From: Gibbula magus
Taxonomy: Eukaryota; Mollusca; Gastropoda; Trochida; Trochidae
Direction of reading: 5' to 3'
Assembly: GCA_936450465.1 (NCBI GenBank)
Contig: OW388292.1
Location: forward strand, 27,054,368 to 27,118,367
DNA: 64,000 bases
This document shows positions 25,476-38,414 of this stretch, in pieces (within the stretch, counting starts at the first letter, position 1; each line of letters opens with the position of its first letter). The notes under the pieces were generated by a model. That model worked only from the letters and a program-made list of their open reading frames with translations, searched no databases and was not told where the DNA came from. The position numbers were made by a program, and so were the translations under genes.

Positions 25476-25547
25476 GGCCCTGTGGAGCAACGGTAGCACG
25501 TCTGACTCCAGATCAGAAGGTTGCGTGTTCAAATCACGTCGGGGTCA
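25476..25547 (+). tRNA. tRNA-Trp(CCA) copy 35, C11A + G23A
   Basis: C11A plus a second D-stem change ('gtagcacg'), so pair 11:24 becomes A/A. Shared only with copy 40 at +3693 bp. Type A tail with 'gatatttg'. Confidence 0.8.
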
Positions 25548-26210
25548 CAGAAAGTTTTGCAAAACAGCACTTGTCTCATTTTCAAGAAGCTGGTTGAAGA
25601 TATTTCCTGACATCGACCAGATGTCGTGCAAAAGTATGGTTATTTAATTCAACCTGAACATTTTATTTATACCATTTGAATGAGAACGGGAATATTTTCT
25701 GGGTAACAACTTCTTTAATGTGGGAATACAAGACGTTGCGGAGTTTATACTCACTCCTTCATCAGGTGGATTGTATAGAAATAACAAAACCATTTGAATA
25801 GGTACAAAAGATATTTGAAAATACCTTGAAAATTAATAAATTTGTTATTCCCAAATGAAGCTGTACTCTATTAGTAGTCTCTTTCTGTACTTGATGCCTC
25901 ATATTTCTCAATATTTTACTCACACAAAATTCATTTGTATAGACTGCTGAGATGAACACTTAGATATACAAATGTGAGAGATGAAATGCAAAAGTTGCTC
26001 AATTTCAAAGACAAAATACAGCTTAAACTAGATGAATGAATAAGTCTACATAGATCATATTGACAAAATATACCTGCACCATTTTATCCATCCTCTATGA
26101 GCCTTATATTGACGATGAAAAACTGTTTCAATTTTCAACTTTTTATTTTCAAAACGCTGACAGAACGGGACGGACAGCTAGGCCATAAAATCATCCATTA
26201 CTATCAGATC

Positions 26211-26282
26211 GGCCCTTTTGCGCAACGGTAGCGCGTCTGACTCCAGATCAGAAGGTTGCGTGTTCAAATCACGTCGGGGTCA
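26211..26282 (+). tRNA. tRNA-Trp(CCA) copy 36, TTTT class (probably silent)
   Basis: G7T and G9T with internal TTTT at nt 6-9. At +3693 bp the partner, copy 41, is consensus. Type B tail. Confidence 0.8.
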
Positions 26283-26951
26283 CAGAAAGTTTTGCAAAAC
26301 AGCACTTGTCTCATTTTCAAGAAGCTGGTTGAAGATATTTCCTGACATCGACCAGATGTCGTGCAAAAGTATGGTTATTTAATTCAACCTGAACATTTTA
26401 TTTATACCATTTGAATGAGAACGGGAATATTTTCTGGGTAACAACTTCTTTAATGTGGAAATACAAGACGTTTCGGAGTTTATACTCACTCCTTCATCAG
26501 GTGGATTGTATAGAAATAACAAAACCATTTGAATAGGTAAAACAGAGTTTTTAAAATAGGCCTACCTTGAAAATTAATAAATTTGTTATTCCCAAATGAA
26601 GCTATACTCTATTAGTATTTTCTTTCTGTACTTGATGCCTCATATTTCTCAATATTTTACTCACACAAAATTCATTTGTAGAGACTGCTGAGATGAACAC
26701 TTAGATATACAAATGTGAGAGATGAAATGCAAAAGTTGCTCAATTTCAAAGACAAAATACAGCTTAAATTAGATGAATGAATAAGTCTACATAGATCATA
26801 TTGACAAAATATACCTGCACCATTTTATCCATCTTCTATGAACCTTATATTGACGATGAAAAACTGTTTCAATTTTCAACTTTTTATTTTCAAAACGCTG
26901 ACAGAACGGGGCGGACAGTTAGGCCATAAAATCATCCATTACTCTCAGATC

Positions 26952-27023
26952 GGCCCTGTGGCGCAACGGTAGCGCGTCTGACTCCAGATCAGAAGGTTGC
27001 GTGTTCAAATCACGTCGGGGTCA
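26952..27023 (+). tRNA. tRNA-Trp(CCA) copy 37, consensus
   Basis: Consensus tRNA; matches copy 42 at +3693 bp. Type A tail. Confidence 0.95.
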
Positions 27024-27686
27024 CAGAAAGTTTTGCAAAACAGCACTTGTCTCATTTTCAAGAAGCTGGTTGAAGATATTTCCTGACATCGACCAGATGT
27101 CGTGCAAAAGTATGGTTATTTAATTCAACCTGAACATTTTATTTATACCATTTGAATGAGAACGGGAATATTTTCTGGGTAACAACTTCTTTAATGTGGG
27201 AATACAAGACGTTGCGGAGTTTATACTCACTCCTTCATCAGGTGGATTGTATAGAAATAACAAAACCATTTGAATAGGTACAAAAGATTTTTTAAAATAC
27301 CTTGAAAATTAATAAATTTGTTATTCCCAAATGAAGCTGTACTCTATTAGTAGTCTCTTTCTGTACTTGATGCCTCATATTTCTCAATATTTTACTCACA
27401 CAAAATTCATTTGTATAGACTGCTGAGATGAACACTTAGATATACAAATGTGAGAGATGAAATGCAAAAGTTGCTCAATTTCAAAGACAAAATACAGCTT
27501 AAATTAGATGAATGAATAAGTCTACATAGATCATATTGACAAAATATACCTGCACCATTTTATCCATCTTCTATGAACCTTATATTGACGATGAAAAACT
27601 GTTTCAATTTTCAACTTTTTATTTTCAAAACGCTGACAGAACGGGGCGGACAGTTAGGCCATAAAATCATCCATTACTCTCAGATC

Positions 27687-27758
27687 GGCCCTGTGGCGCA
27701 ACGGTAGCGCGTCTGACTCCAGATCAGAAGGTTGCGTGTTCAAATCACGTCGGGGTCA
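27687..27758 (+). tRNA. tRNA-Trp(CCA) copy 38, consensus
   Basis: Consensus tRNA; duplicate of copy 33, sharing 'ttctttagg'. Type B tail. Confidence 0.95.
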
Positions 27759-28427
27759 CAGAAAGTTTTGCAAAACAGCACTTGTCTCATTTTCAAGAAG
27801 CTGGTTGAAGATATTTCCTGACATCGACCAGATGTCGTGCAAAAGTATGGTTATTTAATTCAACCTGAACATTTTATTTATACCATTTGAATGAGAACGG
27901 GAATATTTTCTGGGTAACAACTTCTTTAATGTGGGAATACAAGACGTTGCGGAGTTTATACTCACTCCTTCTTTAGGTGGATTGTATAGAAATAACAAAA
28001 CCATTTGAATAGGTAAAACAGAGTTTTTAAAATAGGCCTACCTTGAAAATTAATAAATTTGTTATTCCCAAATGAAGCTATACTCTATTAGTATTTTCTT
28101 TCTGTACTTGATGCCTCATATTTCTCAATATTTTACTCACACAAAATTCATTTGTAGAGACTGCTGAGATGAACACTTAGATATACAAATGTGAGAGATG
28201 AAATGCAAAAGTTGCTCAATTTCAAAGACAAAATACAGCTTAAATTAGATGAATGAATAAGTCTACATAGATCATATTGACAAAATATACCTGCACCATT
28301 TTATCCATCTTCTATGAACCTTATATTGACGATGAAAAACTGTTTCAATTTTCAACTTTTTATTTTCAAAACGCTGACAGAACGGGACGGACAGCTAGGC
28401 CATAAAATCATCCATTACTATCAGATC

Positions 28428-28499
28428 GGCCCTGTGGAGCAACGGTAGCGCGTCTGACTCCAGATCAGAAGGTTGCGTGTTCAAATCACGTCGGGGTCA
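28428..28499 (+). tRNA. tRNA-Trp(CCA) copy 39, C11A class
   Basis: C11A; duplicate of copy 34. Type B tail. Confidence 0.8.
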
Positions 28500-29168
28500 C
28501 AGAAAGTTTTGCAAAACAGCACTTGTCTCATTTTCAAGAAGCTGGTTGAAGATATTTCCTGACATCGACCAGATGTCGTGCAAAAGTATGGTTATTTAAT
28601 TCAACCTGAACATTTTATTTATACCATTTGAATGAGAACGGGAATATTTTCTGGGTAACAACTTCTTTAATGTGGAAATACAAGACGTTTCGGAGTTTAT
28701 ACTCACTCCTTCATCAGGTGGATTGTATAGAAATAACAAAACCATTTGAATAGGTAAAACAGAGTTTTTAAAATAGGCCTACCTTGAAAATTAATAAATT
28801 TGTTATTCCCAAATGAAGCTGTACTCTATTAGTATTTTCTTTCTGTACTTGATGCCTCATATTTCTCAATATTTTACTCACACAAAATTCATTTGTATAG
28901 ACTGCTGAGATGAACACTTAGATATACAAATGTGAGAGATGAAATGCAAAAGTTGCTCAATTTCAAAGACAAAATACAGCTTAAATTAGATGAATGAATA
29001 AGTCTACATAGATCATATTGACAAAATATACCTGCACCATTTTATCCATCTTCTATGAACCTTATATTGACGATGAAAAACTGTTTCAATTTTCAACTTT
29101 TTATTTTCAAAACGCTGACAGAACGGGACGGACAGCTAGGCCATAAAATCATCCATTACTATCAGATC

Positions 29169-29240
29169 GGCCCTGTGGAGCAACGGTAGCACGTCTGACT
29201 CCAGATCAGAAGGTTGCGTGTTCAAATCACGTCGGGGTCA
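29169..29240 (+). tRNA. tRNA-Trp(CCA) copy 40, C11A + G23A
   Basis: Same double D-stem variant as copy 35. Type A tail. Confidence 0.8.
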
Positions 29241-29903
29241 CAGAAAGTTTTGCAAAACAGCACTTGTCTCATTTTCAAGAAGCTGGTTGAAGATATTTCC
29301 TGACATCGACCAGATGTCGTGCAAAAGTATGGTTATTTAATTCAACCTGAACATTTTATTTATACCATTTGAATGAGAACGGGAATATTTTCTGGGTAAC
29401 AACTTCTTTAATGTGGGAATACAAGACGTTGCGGAGTTTATACTCACTCCTTCATCAGGTGGATTGTATAGAAATAACAAAACCATTTGAATAGGTACAA
29501 AAGATATTTTAAAATACCTTGAAAATTAATAAATTTGTTATTCCCAAATGAAGCTGTACTCTATTAGTAGTCTCTTTCTGTACTTGATGCCTCATATTTC
29601 TCAATATTTTACTCACACAAAATTCATTTGTATAGACTGCTGAGATGAACACTTAGATATACAAATGTGAGAGATGAAATGCAAAAGTTGCTCAATTTCA
29701 AAGACAAAATACAGCTTAAACTAGATGAATGAATAAGTCTACATAGATCATATTGACAAAATATACCTGCACCATTTTATCCATCTTCTATGAGCCTTAT
29801 ATTGACGATGAAAAACTGTTTCAATTTTCAACTTTTTATTTTCAAAACGCTGACAGAACGGGACGGACAGCTAGGCCATAAAATCATCCGTTACTCTCAG
29901 ATC

Positions 29904-29975
29904 GGCCCTGTGGCGCAACGGTAGCGCGTCTGACTCCAGATCAGAAGGTTGCGTGTTCAAATCACGTCGGGGTCA
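29904..29975 (+). tRNA. tRNA-Trp(CCA) copy 41, consensus
   Basis: Consensus tRNA; downstream 'ggttattcaattc' is private and shared with copy 50 at +6966 bp. Type B tail. Confidence 0.95.
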
Positions 29976-30644
29976 CAGAAAGTTTTGCAAAACAGCACTT
30001 GTCTCATTTTCAAGAAGCTGGTTGAAGATATTTCCTGACATCGACCAGATGTCGTGCAAAAGTATGGTTATTCAATTCAACCTGAACATTTTATTTATAC
30101 CATTTGAATGAGAACGGGAATATTTTCTGGGTAACAACTTCTTTAATGTGGAAATACAAGACGTTTCGGAGTTTATACTCACTCCTTCATCAGGTGGATT
30201 GTATAGAAATAACAAAACCATTTGAATAGGTAAAACAGAGTTTTTAAAATAGGCCTACCTTGAAAATTAATAAATTTGTTATTCCCAAATGAAGCTATAC
30301 TCTATTAGTATTTTCTTTCTGTACTTGATGCCTCATATTTCTCAATATTTTACTCACACAAAATTCATTTGTAGAGACTGCTGAGATGAACACTTAGATA
30401 AACAAATGTGAGAGATGAAATGCAAAAGTTGCTCAATTTCAAAGACAAAATACAGCTTAAATTAGATGAATGAATAAGTCTACATAGATCATATTGACAA
30501 AATATACCTGCACCATTTTATCCATCTTCTATGAACCTTATATTGACGATGAAAAACTGTTTCAATTTTCAACTTTTTATTTTCAAAACGCTGACAGAAC
30601 GGGGCGGACAGTTAGGCCATAAAATCATCCATTACTCTCAGATC

Positions 30645-30716
30645 GGCCCTGTGGCGCAACGGTAGCGCGTCTGACTCCAGATCAGAAGGTTGCGTGTTCA
30701 AATCACGTCGGGGTCA
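30645..30716 (+). tRNA. tRNA-Trp(CCA) copy 42, consensus
   Basis: Consensus tRNA; monomer has 'agataaacaaatg', shared with copy 51 at +6966 bp. Type A tail. Confidence 0.95.
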
Positions 30717-31379
30717 CAGAAAGTTTTGCAAAACAGCACTTGTCTCATTTTCAAGAAGCTGGTTGAAGATATTTCCTGACATCGACCAGATGTCGTGCAA
30801 AAGTATGGTTATTTAATTCAACCTGAACATTTTATTTATACCATTTGAATGAGAACGGGAATATTTTCTGGGTAACAACTTCTTTAATGTGGGAATACAA
30901 GACGTTGCGGAGTTTATACTCACTCCTTCATCAGGTGGATTGTATAGAAATAACAAAACCATTTGAATAGGTACAAAAGATTTTTTAAAATACCTTGAAA
31001 ATTAATAAATTTGTTATTCCCAAATGAAGCTGTACTCTATTAGTAGTCTCTTTCTGTACTTGATGCCTCATATTTCTCAATATTTTACTCACACAAAATT
31101 CATTTGTATAGACTGCTGAGATGAACACTTAGATATACAAATGTGAGAGATGAAATGCAAAAGTTGCTCAATTTCAAAGACAAAATACAGCTTAAACTAG
31201 ATGAATGAATAAGTCTACATAGATCATATTGACAAAATATACCTGCACCATTTTATCCATCTTCTATGAGCCTTATATTGACGATGAAAAACTGTTTCAA
31301 TTTTCAACTTTTTATTTTCAAAACGCTGACAGAACGGGACGGACAGCTAGGCCATAAAATCATCCATTACTCTCAGATC

Positions 31380-31451
31380 GGCCCTTTTGCGCAACGGTAG
31401 CGCGTCTGACTCCAGATCAGAAGGTTGCGTGTTCAAATCACGTCGGGGTCA
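31380..31451 (+). tRNA. tRNA-Trp(CCA) copy 43, TTTT class (probably silent)
   Basis: G7T and G9T with internal TTTT. Followed by the first truncated monomer. Type B tail. Confidence 0.8.
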
Positions 31452-31732
31452 CAGAAAGTTTTGCAAAACAGCACTTGTCTCATTTTCAAGAAGCTGGTTG
31501 AAGATATTTCCTGACATCGACCAGATGTCGTGCAAAAGTATGGTTATTTAATTCAACCTGAACATTTTATTTATACCATTTGAATGAGAACGGGAATATT
31601 TTGTGGGTAACAACTTCTTTAATGTGGAAATACAAGACGTTTCGGAGTTTATACTCACTCCTTCATCAGGTGGATTGTATAGAAATAACAAAACCATTTG
31701 AATAGGTAAAACAGAGTTTTTAAAATAGGCCT

Positions 31733-32066
31733 ACCTTGAAAATTAATAAATTTGTTATTCCCAAATGAAGCTATACTCTATTAGTATTTTCTTTCTGTAC
31801 TTGATGCCTCATATTTCTCAATATTTTACTCATACAAAATTCATTTGTATAGACTGCTGAGATGAACACTTAGATATACAAATGTGAGAGATGAAACATT
31901 TTATTTATACCATTTGAATGAGAACGTTAATATTTTGTGGGTAACAACTTCTTTAATGTGGAAATACAAGACGTTTCGGAGTTTATACTCACTCCTTCAT
32001 CAGGTGGATTGTATAGAAATAACAAAACCATTTGAATAGGTAAAACAGAGTTTTTAAAATAGGCCT
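31733..32066 (+). repeat. Truncated type B monomer without a tRNA (334 bp)
   Basis: The monomer starts normally, then 'gagatgaaa' joins directly to 'cattttatttatacc' at 31896/31897. About 407 bp including the tRNA, its TATA-like box and terminator are lost, with only 2 nt (AA) of microhomology at the junction. It also has 'gagaacgttaat' in place of 'gagaacgggaat'. The same structure recurs 7698 bp downstream. Confidence 0.93.
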
Positions 32067-32454
32067 ACCTTGAAAATTAATAAATTTGTTATTCCCAAAT
32101 GAAGCTATACTCTATTAGTATTTTCTTTCTGTACTTGATGCCTCATATTTCTCAATATTTTACTCACACAAAATTCATTTGTATAGACTGCTGAGATGAA
32201 CACTTAGATATACAAATGTGAGAGATGAAATGCAAAAGTTGCTCAATTTCAAAGACAAAATACAGCTTAAATTAGATGAATGAATAAGTCTACATAGATC
32301 ATATTGACAAAATATTCGTGCACCATTTTATCCATCTTCTATGAACCTTATATTGACGATGAAAAACTGTTTCAATTTTCAACTTTTTATTTTCAAAACG
32401 CTGACAGAACGGGACGGACAGCTAGGCCATAAAATCATCCATTACTATCAGATC

Positions 32455-32526
32455 GGCCCTTTTGCGCAACGGTAGCGCGTCTGACTCCAGATCAGAAGGT
32501 TGCGTGTTCAAATCACGTCGGGGTCA
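32455..32526 (+). tRNA. tRNA-Trp(CCA) copy 44, TTTT class (probably silent)
   Basis: G7T and G9T with internal TTTT; downstream 'catgttcaataag' is shared with copies 56 and 58. Type C tail. Confidence 0.8.
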
Positions 32527-33191
32527 CAGAAAGTTTTGCAAAACAGCACTTGTCTCATGTTCAATAAGCTGGTTGAAGATATTTCCTGACATCGACCAGA
32601 TGTCGTGCAAAAGTATATTGTTATTTAATTCAATCTGAACATTTTATTTATACCATTTGAATGAGAACGGGAATATTCTCTGGGTAACAACTTCTTTAAT
32701 GTGGGAATACAAGACGTTTCGGAGTTTATACTCACTTCTTCATCAGGTGGATTGTATAGAAATAACAAAACCATTTGAATAGGTAAAAAAGATTTTTTAA
32801 AATACCTTGAAAATTAATAAATTTGTTATTCCCAAATGAAGCTGTACTCTATTAGTATTTTCTTTCTGTACTTGATGCCTCATATTTCTCAATATTTTAC
32901 TCACACAAAATTCATTTGTATAGACTGCTGAGATGAACACTTAAATATACAAATGTAAGAGATGAAATGCAAAAGTTGCTCAATTTCAAAGACAAAATAC
33001 AGCTTAAACTAGATGAATGAATAAGTCTACATAGATCATATTGACAAAATATACCTGCACCATTTTATCCATCTTCTATGAACCTTATATTGACGATGAA
33101 AAACTGTTTCAATTTTCAACTTTTTATTTTCAAAACGCTGACAGAACGGGGCGGACAGTTAGGCCATAAAATCATCCATTACTCTCAGATC

Positions 33192-33263
33192 GGCCCTGTG
33201 GCGCAACGGTAGCGCGTCTGACTCCAGATCAGAAGGTTGCGTGTTCAAATCACGTCGGGGTCA
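33192..33263 (+). tRNA. tRNA-Trp(CCA) copy 45, consensus
   Basis: Consensus tRNA; 3' flank 'cagaaggtttt' and 'tgtcgcgcaaaag'. Matches copy 59 at +10652 bp. Type A tail. Confidence 0.95.
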
Positions 33264-33926
33264 CAGAAGGTTTTGCAAAACAGCACTTGTCTCATTTTCA
33301 AGAAGCTGGTTGAAGATATTTCCTGACATCGACCAGATGTCGCGCAAAAGTATGGTTATTTAATTCAACCTGAACATTTTATTTATACCATTTGAATGAG
33401 AACGGGAATATTTTCTGGGTAACAACTTCTTTAATGTGGGAATACAAGACGTTGCGGAGTTTATACTCACTCCTTCATCAGGTGGATTGTATAGAAATAA
33501 CAAAACCATTTGAATAGGTACAAAAGAATTTTTAAAATACCTTGAAAATTAATAAATTTGTTATTCCCAAATGAAGCTGTACTCTATTAGTAGTCTCTTT
33601 CTGTACTTGATGCCTCATATTTCTCAATATTTTACTCACACAAAATTCATTTGTATAGACTGCTGAGATGAACACTTAGATATACAAATGTGAGAGATGA
33701 AATGCAAAAGTTGCTCAATTTCAAAGACAAAATACAGCTTAAACTAGATGAATGAATAAGTCTACATAGATCATATTGACAAAATATACCTGCACCATTT
33801 TATCCATCTTCTATGAACCTTATATTGACGATGAAAAACTGTTTCAATTTTCAACTTTTTATTTTCAAAACGCTGACAGAACGGGACGGACAGCTAGGCC
33901 ATAAAATCATCCGTTACTCTCAGATC

Positions 33927-33998
33927 GGCACTGTGGCGCAACGGTAGCGCGTCTGACTCCAGATCAGAAGGTTGCGTGTTCAAATCACGTCGGGGGCA
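33927..33998 (+). tRNA. tRNA-Trp(CCA) copy 46, C4A + T71G (probably defective)
   Basis: Two acceptor-stem changes: C4A gives an A4/G69 mismatch, and T71G turns the G2:U71 wobble into G/G. Copies 60 and 61 share C4A but not T71G. Type B tail. Confidence 0.78.
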
Positions 33999-34667
33999 CA
34001 GAAAGTTTTGCAAAACAGTACTTATCTCATTTTCAAGAAGCTGGTTGAAGATGTTTCCTGACATCGACCAGATGTCGTGCAAAAGTATGGTTATTTAATT
34101 CAACCTGAACATTTTATTTATACCATTTGAATGAGAACGGGAATATTTTCTGGGTAACAACTTCTTTAATGTGGAAATACAAGACGTTTCGGAGTTTATA
34201 CTCACTCCTTCATCAGGTTAATTGTATAGAAATAACAAAACCATTTGAATAGGTAAAACAGAGTTTTTAAAATAGGCCTACCTTGAAAATTAATAAATTT
34301 GTTATTCCCAAATGAAGCTATACTCTATTAGTATTTTCTTTCTGTACTTGATGCCTCATATTTCTCAATATTTTACTCACACAAAATTCATTTGTATAGA
34401 CTGCTGAGATGAACACTTAGATATACAAATGTGAGAGATGAAATGCAAAAGTTGCTCAATTTCAAAGACAAAATACAGCTTAAATTAGATGAATGAATAA
34501 GTCTACATAGATCATATTGACAAAATATACCTGCACCATTTTATCCATCTTCTATGAACCTTATATTGACGATGAAAAACTGTTTCAATTTTCAACTTTT
34601 TATTTTCAAAACGCTGACAGAACGGGACGGACAGCTAGGCCATAAAATCATCCATTACTATCAGATC

Positions 34668-34730
34668 GGCCCTGTGGAGCGCGTCTGACTCCAGATCAGA
34701 AGGTTGCGTGTTCAAATCACGTCGGGGTCA
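34668..34730 (+). pseudogene. tRNA-Trp(CCA) copy 47, 9-nt D-arm deletion
   Basis: 63 nt. From the C11A form 'gagcaacggtagcgcg', nine bases between two AGC direct repeats are gone ('gagcgcg'), removing the D loop and one D-stem strand and much of the A box. Anticodon and T arms intact. Type A tail. Confidence 0.88.
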
Positions 34731-35393
34731 CAGAAAGTTTTGCAAAACAGCACTTGTCTCATTTTCAAGAAGCTGGTTGAAGATATTTCCTGACATCGAC
34801 CAGATGTCGTGCACAAGTATGGTTATTTAATTCAACCTGAACATTTTATTTATACCATTTGAATGAGAACGGGAATATTTTCTGGGTAACAACTTCTTTA
34901 ATGTGGGAATACAAGACGTTGCGGAGTTTATACTCACTCCTTCATCAGGTGGATTGTATAGAAATAACAAAACCATTTGAATAGGTACAAAAGATTTTTT
35001 AAAATACCTTGAAAATTAATAAATTTGTTATTCCCAAATGAAGCTGTACTCTATTAGTAGTCTCTTTCTGTACTTGATGCCTCATATTTCTCAATATTTT
35101 ACTCACACAAAATTCATTTGTATAGACTGCTGAGATGAACACTTAGATATACAAATGTGAGAGATGAAATGCAAAAGTTGCTCAATTTCAAAGACAAAAT
35201 ACAGCTTAAACTAGATGAATGAATAAGTCTACATAGATCATATTGACAAAATATACCTGCACCATTTTATCCATCCTCTATGAGCCTTATATTGACGATG
35301 AAAAACTGTTTCAATTTTCAACTTTTTATTTTCAAAACGCTGACAGAACGGGACGGACAGCTAGGCCATAAAATCATCCATTACTATCAGATC

Positions 35394-35465
35394 GGCCCTT
35401 TTGCGCAACGGTAGCGCGTCTGACTCCAGATCAGAAGGTTGCGTGTTCAAATCACGTCGGGGTCA
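35394..35465 (+). tRNA. tRNA-Trp(CCA) copy 48, TTTT class (probably silent)
   Basis: G7T and G9T with internal TTTT; monomer has 'ttttgtgggtaac'. Type B tail. Confidence 0.8.
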
Positions 35466-36134
35466 CAGAAAGTTTTGCAAAACAGCACTTGTCTCATTTT
35501 CAAGAAGCTGGTTGAAGATATTTCCTGACATCGACCAGATGTCGTGCAAAAGTATGGTTATTTAATTCAACCTGAACATTTTATTTATACCATTTGAATG
35601 AGAACGGGAATATTTTGTGGGTAACAACTTCTTTAATGTGGAAATACAAGACGTTTCGGAGTTTATACTCACTCCTTCATCAGGTGGATTGTATAGAAAT
35701 AACAAAACCATTTGAATAGGTAAAACAGAGTTTTTAAAATAGGCCTACCTTGAAAATTAATAAATTTGTTATTCCCAAATGAAGCTATACTCTATTAGTA
35801 TTTTCTTTCTGTACTTGATGCCTCATATTTCTCAATATTTTACTCACACAAAATTCATTTGTAGAGACTGCTGAGATGAACACTTAGATATACAAATGTG
35901 AGAGATGAAATGCAAAAGTTGCTCAATTTCAAAGACAAAATACAGCTTAAATTAGATGAATGAATAAGTCTACATAGATCATATTGACAAAATATACCTG
36001 CACCATTTTATCCATCTTCTATGAGCCTTATATTGACGATGAAAAACTGTTTCAATTTTCAACTTTTTATTTTCAAAACGCTGACAGAACGGGGCGGACA
36101 GTTAGGCCATAAAATCATCCATTACTCTCAGATC

Positions 36135-36206
36135 GGCCCTGTGGCGCAACGGTAGCGCGTCTGACTCCAGATCAGAAGGTTGCGTGTTCAAATCACGTCG
36201 GGGTCA
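36135..36206 (+). tRNA. tRNA-Trp(CCA) copy 49, consensus
   Basis: Consensus tRNA; type A tail. Confidence 0.95.
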
Positions 36207-36869
36207 CAGAAAGTTTTGCAAAACAGCACTTGTCTCATTTTCAAGAAGCTGGTTGAAGATATTTCCTGACATCGACCAGATGTCGTGCAAAAGTATGGTT
36301 ATTTAATTCAACCTGAACATTTTATTTATACCATTTGAATGAGAACGGGAATATTTTCTGGGTAACAACTTCTTTAATGTGGGAATACAAGACGTTGCGG
36401 AGTTTATACTCACTCCTTCATCAGGTGGATTGTATAGAAATAACAAAACCATTTGAATAGGTACAAAAGATTTTTTAAAATACCTTGAAAATTAATAAAT
36501 TTGTTATTCCCAAATGAAGCTGTACTCTATTAGTAGTCTCTTTCTGTACTTGATGCCTCATATTTCTCAATATTTTACTCACACAAAATTCATTTGTATA
36601 GACTGCTGAGATGAACACTTAGATATACAAATGTGAGAGATGAAATGCAAAAGTTGCTCAATTTCAAAGACAAAATACAGCTTAAACTAGATGAATGAAT
36701 AAGTCTACATAGATCATATTGACAAAATATACCTGCACCATTTTATCCATCTTCTATGAGCCTTATATTGACGATGAAAAACTGTTTCAATTTTCAACTT
36801 TTTATTTTCAAAACGCTGACAGAACGGGACGGACAGCTAGGCCATAAAATCATCCGTTACTCTCAGATC

Positions 36870-36941
36870 GGCCCTGTGGCGCAACGGTAGCGCGTCTGAC
36901 TCCAGATCAGAAGGTTGCGTGTTCAAATCACGTCGGGGTCA
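36870..36941 (+). tRNA. tRNA-Trp(CCA) copy 50, consensus
   Basis: Consensus tRNA; counterpart of copy 41 ('ggttattcaattc'). Type B tail. Confidence 0.95.
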
Positions 36942-37610
36942 CAGAAAGTTTTGCAAAACAGCACTTGTCTCATTTTCAAGAAGCTGGTTGAAGATATTTC
37001 CTGACATCGACCAGATGTCGTGCAAAAGTATGGTTATTCAATTCAACCTGAACATTTTATTTATACCATTTGAATGAGAACGGGAATATTTTCTGGGTAA
37101 CAACTTCTTTAATGTGGAAATACAAGACGTTTCGGAGTTTATACTCACTCCTTCATCAGGTGGATTGTATAGAAATAACAAAACCATTTGAATAGGTAAA
37201 ACAGAGTTTTTAAAATAGGCCTACCTTGAAAATTAATAAATTTGTTATTCCCAAATGAAGCTATACTCTATTAGTATTTTCTTTCTGTACTTGATGCCTC
37301 ATATTTCTCAATATTTTACTCACACAAAATTCATTTGTAGAGACTGCTGAGATGAACACTTAGATAAACAAATGTGAGAGATGAAATGCAAAAGTTGCTC
37401 AATTTCAAAGACAAAATACAGCTTAAATTAGATGAATGAATAAGTCTACATAGATCATATTGACAAAATATACCTGCACCATTTTATCCATCTTCTATGA
37501 ACCTTATATTGACGATGAAAAACTGTTTCAATTTTCAACTTTTTATTTTCAAAACGCTGACAGAACGGGGCGGACAGTTAGGCCATAAAATCATCCATTA
37601 CTCTCAGATC

Positions 37611-37682
37611 GGCCCTGTGGCGCAACGGTAGCGCGTCTGACTCCAGATCAGAAGGTTGCGTGTTCAAATCACGTCGGGGTCA
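37611..37682 (+). tRNA. tRNA-Trp(CCA) copy 51, consensus
   Basis: Consensus tRNA; counterpart of copy 42 ('agataaacaaatg'). Type A tail. Confidence 0.95.
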
Positions 37683-38342
37683 CAGAAAGTTTTGCAAAAC
37701 AGCACTTGTCTCATTTTCAAGAAGCTGGTTGAAGATATTTCCTGACATCGACCAGATGTCGTGCAAAAGTATGGTTATTTAATTCAACCTGAACATTTTA
37801 TTTATACCATTTGAATGAGAACGGGAATATTTTCTGGGTAACAACTTCTTTAATGTGGGAATACAAGACGTTGCGGAGTTTATACTCACTCCTTCATCAG
37901 GTGGATTGTATAGAAATAACAAAACCATTTGAATAGGTACAAAAGATTTTTTAAAATACCTTGAAAATTAATAAATTTGTTATTCCCAAATGAAGCTGTA
38001 CTCTATTAGTAGTCTCTTTCTGTACTTGATGCCTCATATTTCTCAATATTTTACTCACACAAAATTCATTTGTATAGACTGCTGAGATGAACACTTAGAT
38101 ATACAAATGTGAGAGATGAAATGCAAAAGTTGCTCAATTTCAAAGACAAAATACAGCTTAAACTAGATGAATGAATAAGTCTACATAGATCATATTGACA
38201 AAATATACCTGCACCATTTTATCCATCTTCTATGAACCTTATATTGACGATGAAAAACTGTTTCAATTTTCAACTTTTTATTTTCAAAACGCTGACAGAA
38301 CGGGGCGGACACTTAGGCCATAAAATCCATTACTCTCAGATC

Positions 38343-38414
38343 GGCCCTGTGGCGCAACGGTAGCGCGTCTGACTCCAGATCAGAAGGTTGCGTGTTCAAA
38401 TCACGTCGGGGTCA
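38343..38414 (+). tRNA. tRNA-Trp(CCA) copy 52, consensus
   Basis: Consensus tRNA; 3 bp are missing just upstream ('ataaaatccattac'), bringing the TATA-like box to -23. Its monomer is the extra one that separates the 6966 and 7698 bp offsets. Type A tail. Confidence 0.94.

Larger units (their letters stand above)
23900..27300 (+). repeat. Higher-order block, copy 1 of a 3693-bp duplication
   Basis: Copies 33-37 match 38-42 at exactly 3693 bp, including the rare C11A + G23A tRNA and 'ttctttagg'. They differ at copy 36 (TTTT) versus 41 (consensus), as expected from later gene conversion. Edges approximate. Confidence 0.85.
27593..30990 (+). repeat. Higher-order block, copy 2 of the 3693-bp duplication
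   Basis: Partner of 23900-27300. Its last two monomers have a further relative at +6966 bp (copies 50-51). Confidence 0.85.
32067..34260 (+). repeat. Higher-order block, copy 1 of a 10652-bp duplication
   Basis: Copies 44, 45 and 46 match copies 58, 59 and 60 at exactly 10652 bp, with 'catgttcaataag', 'tgtcgcgcaaaag' and C4A shared. Edges approximate. Confidence 0.85.

Noticed and set aside
25762..25959. 65 aa open frames on the - strand (also 40439, 50007) and a 62 aa frame at 33894-34082
   Set aside because: Each is opened by a private change in one monomer; the last is antisense to the tRNA. No recurrence as a conserved frame.
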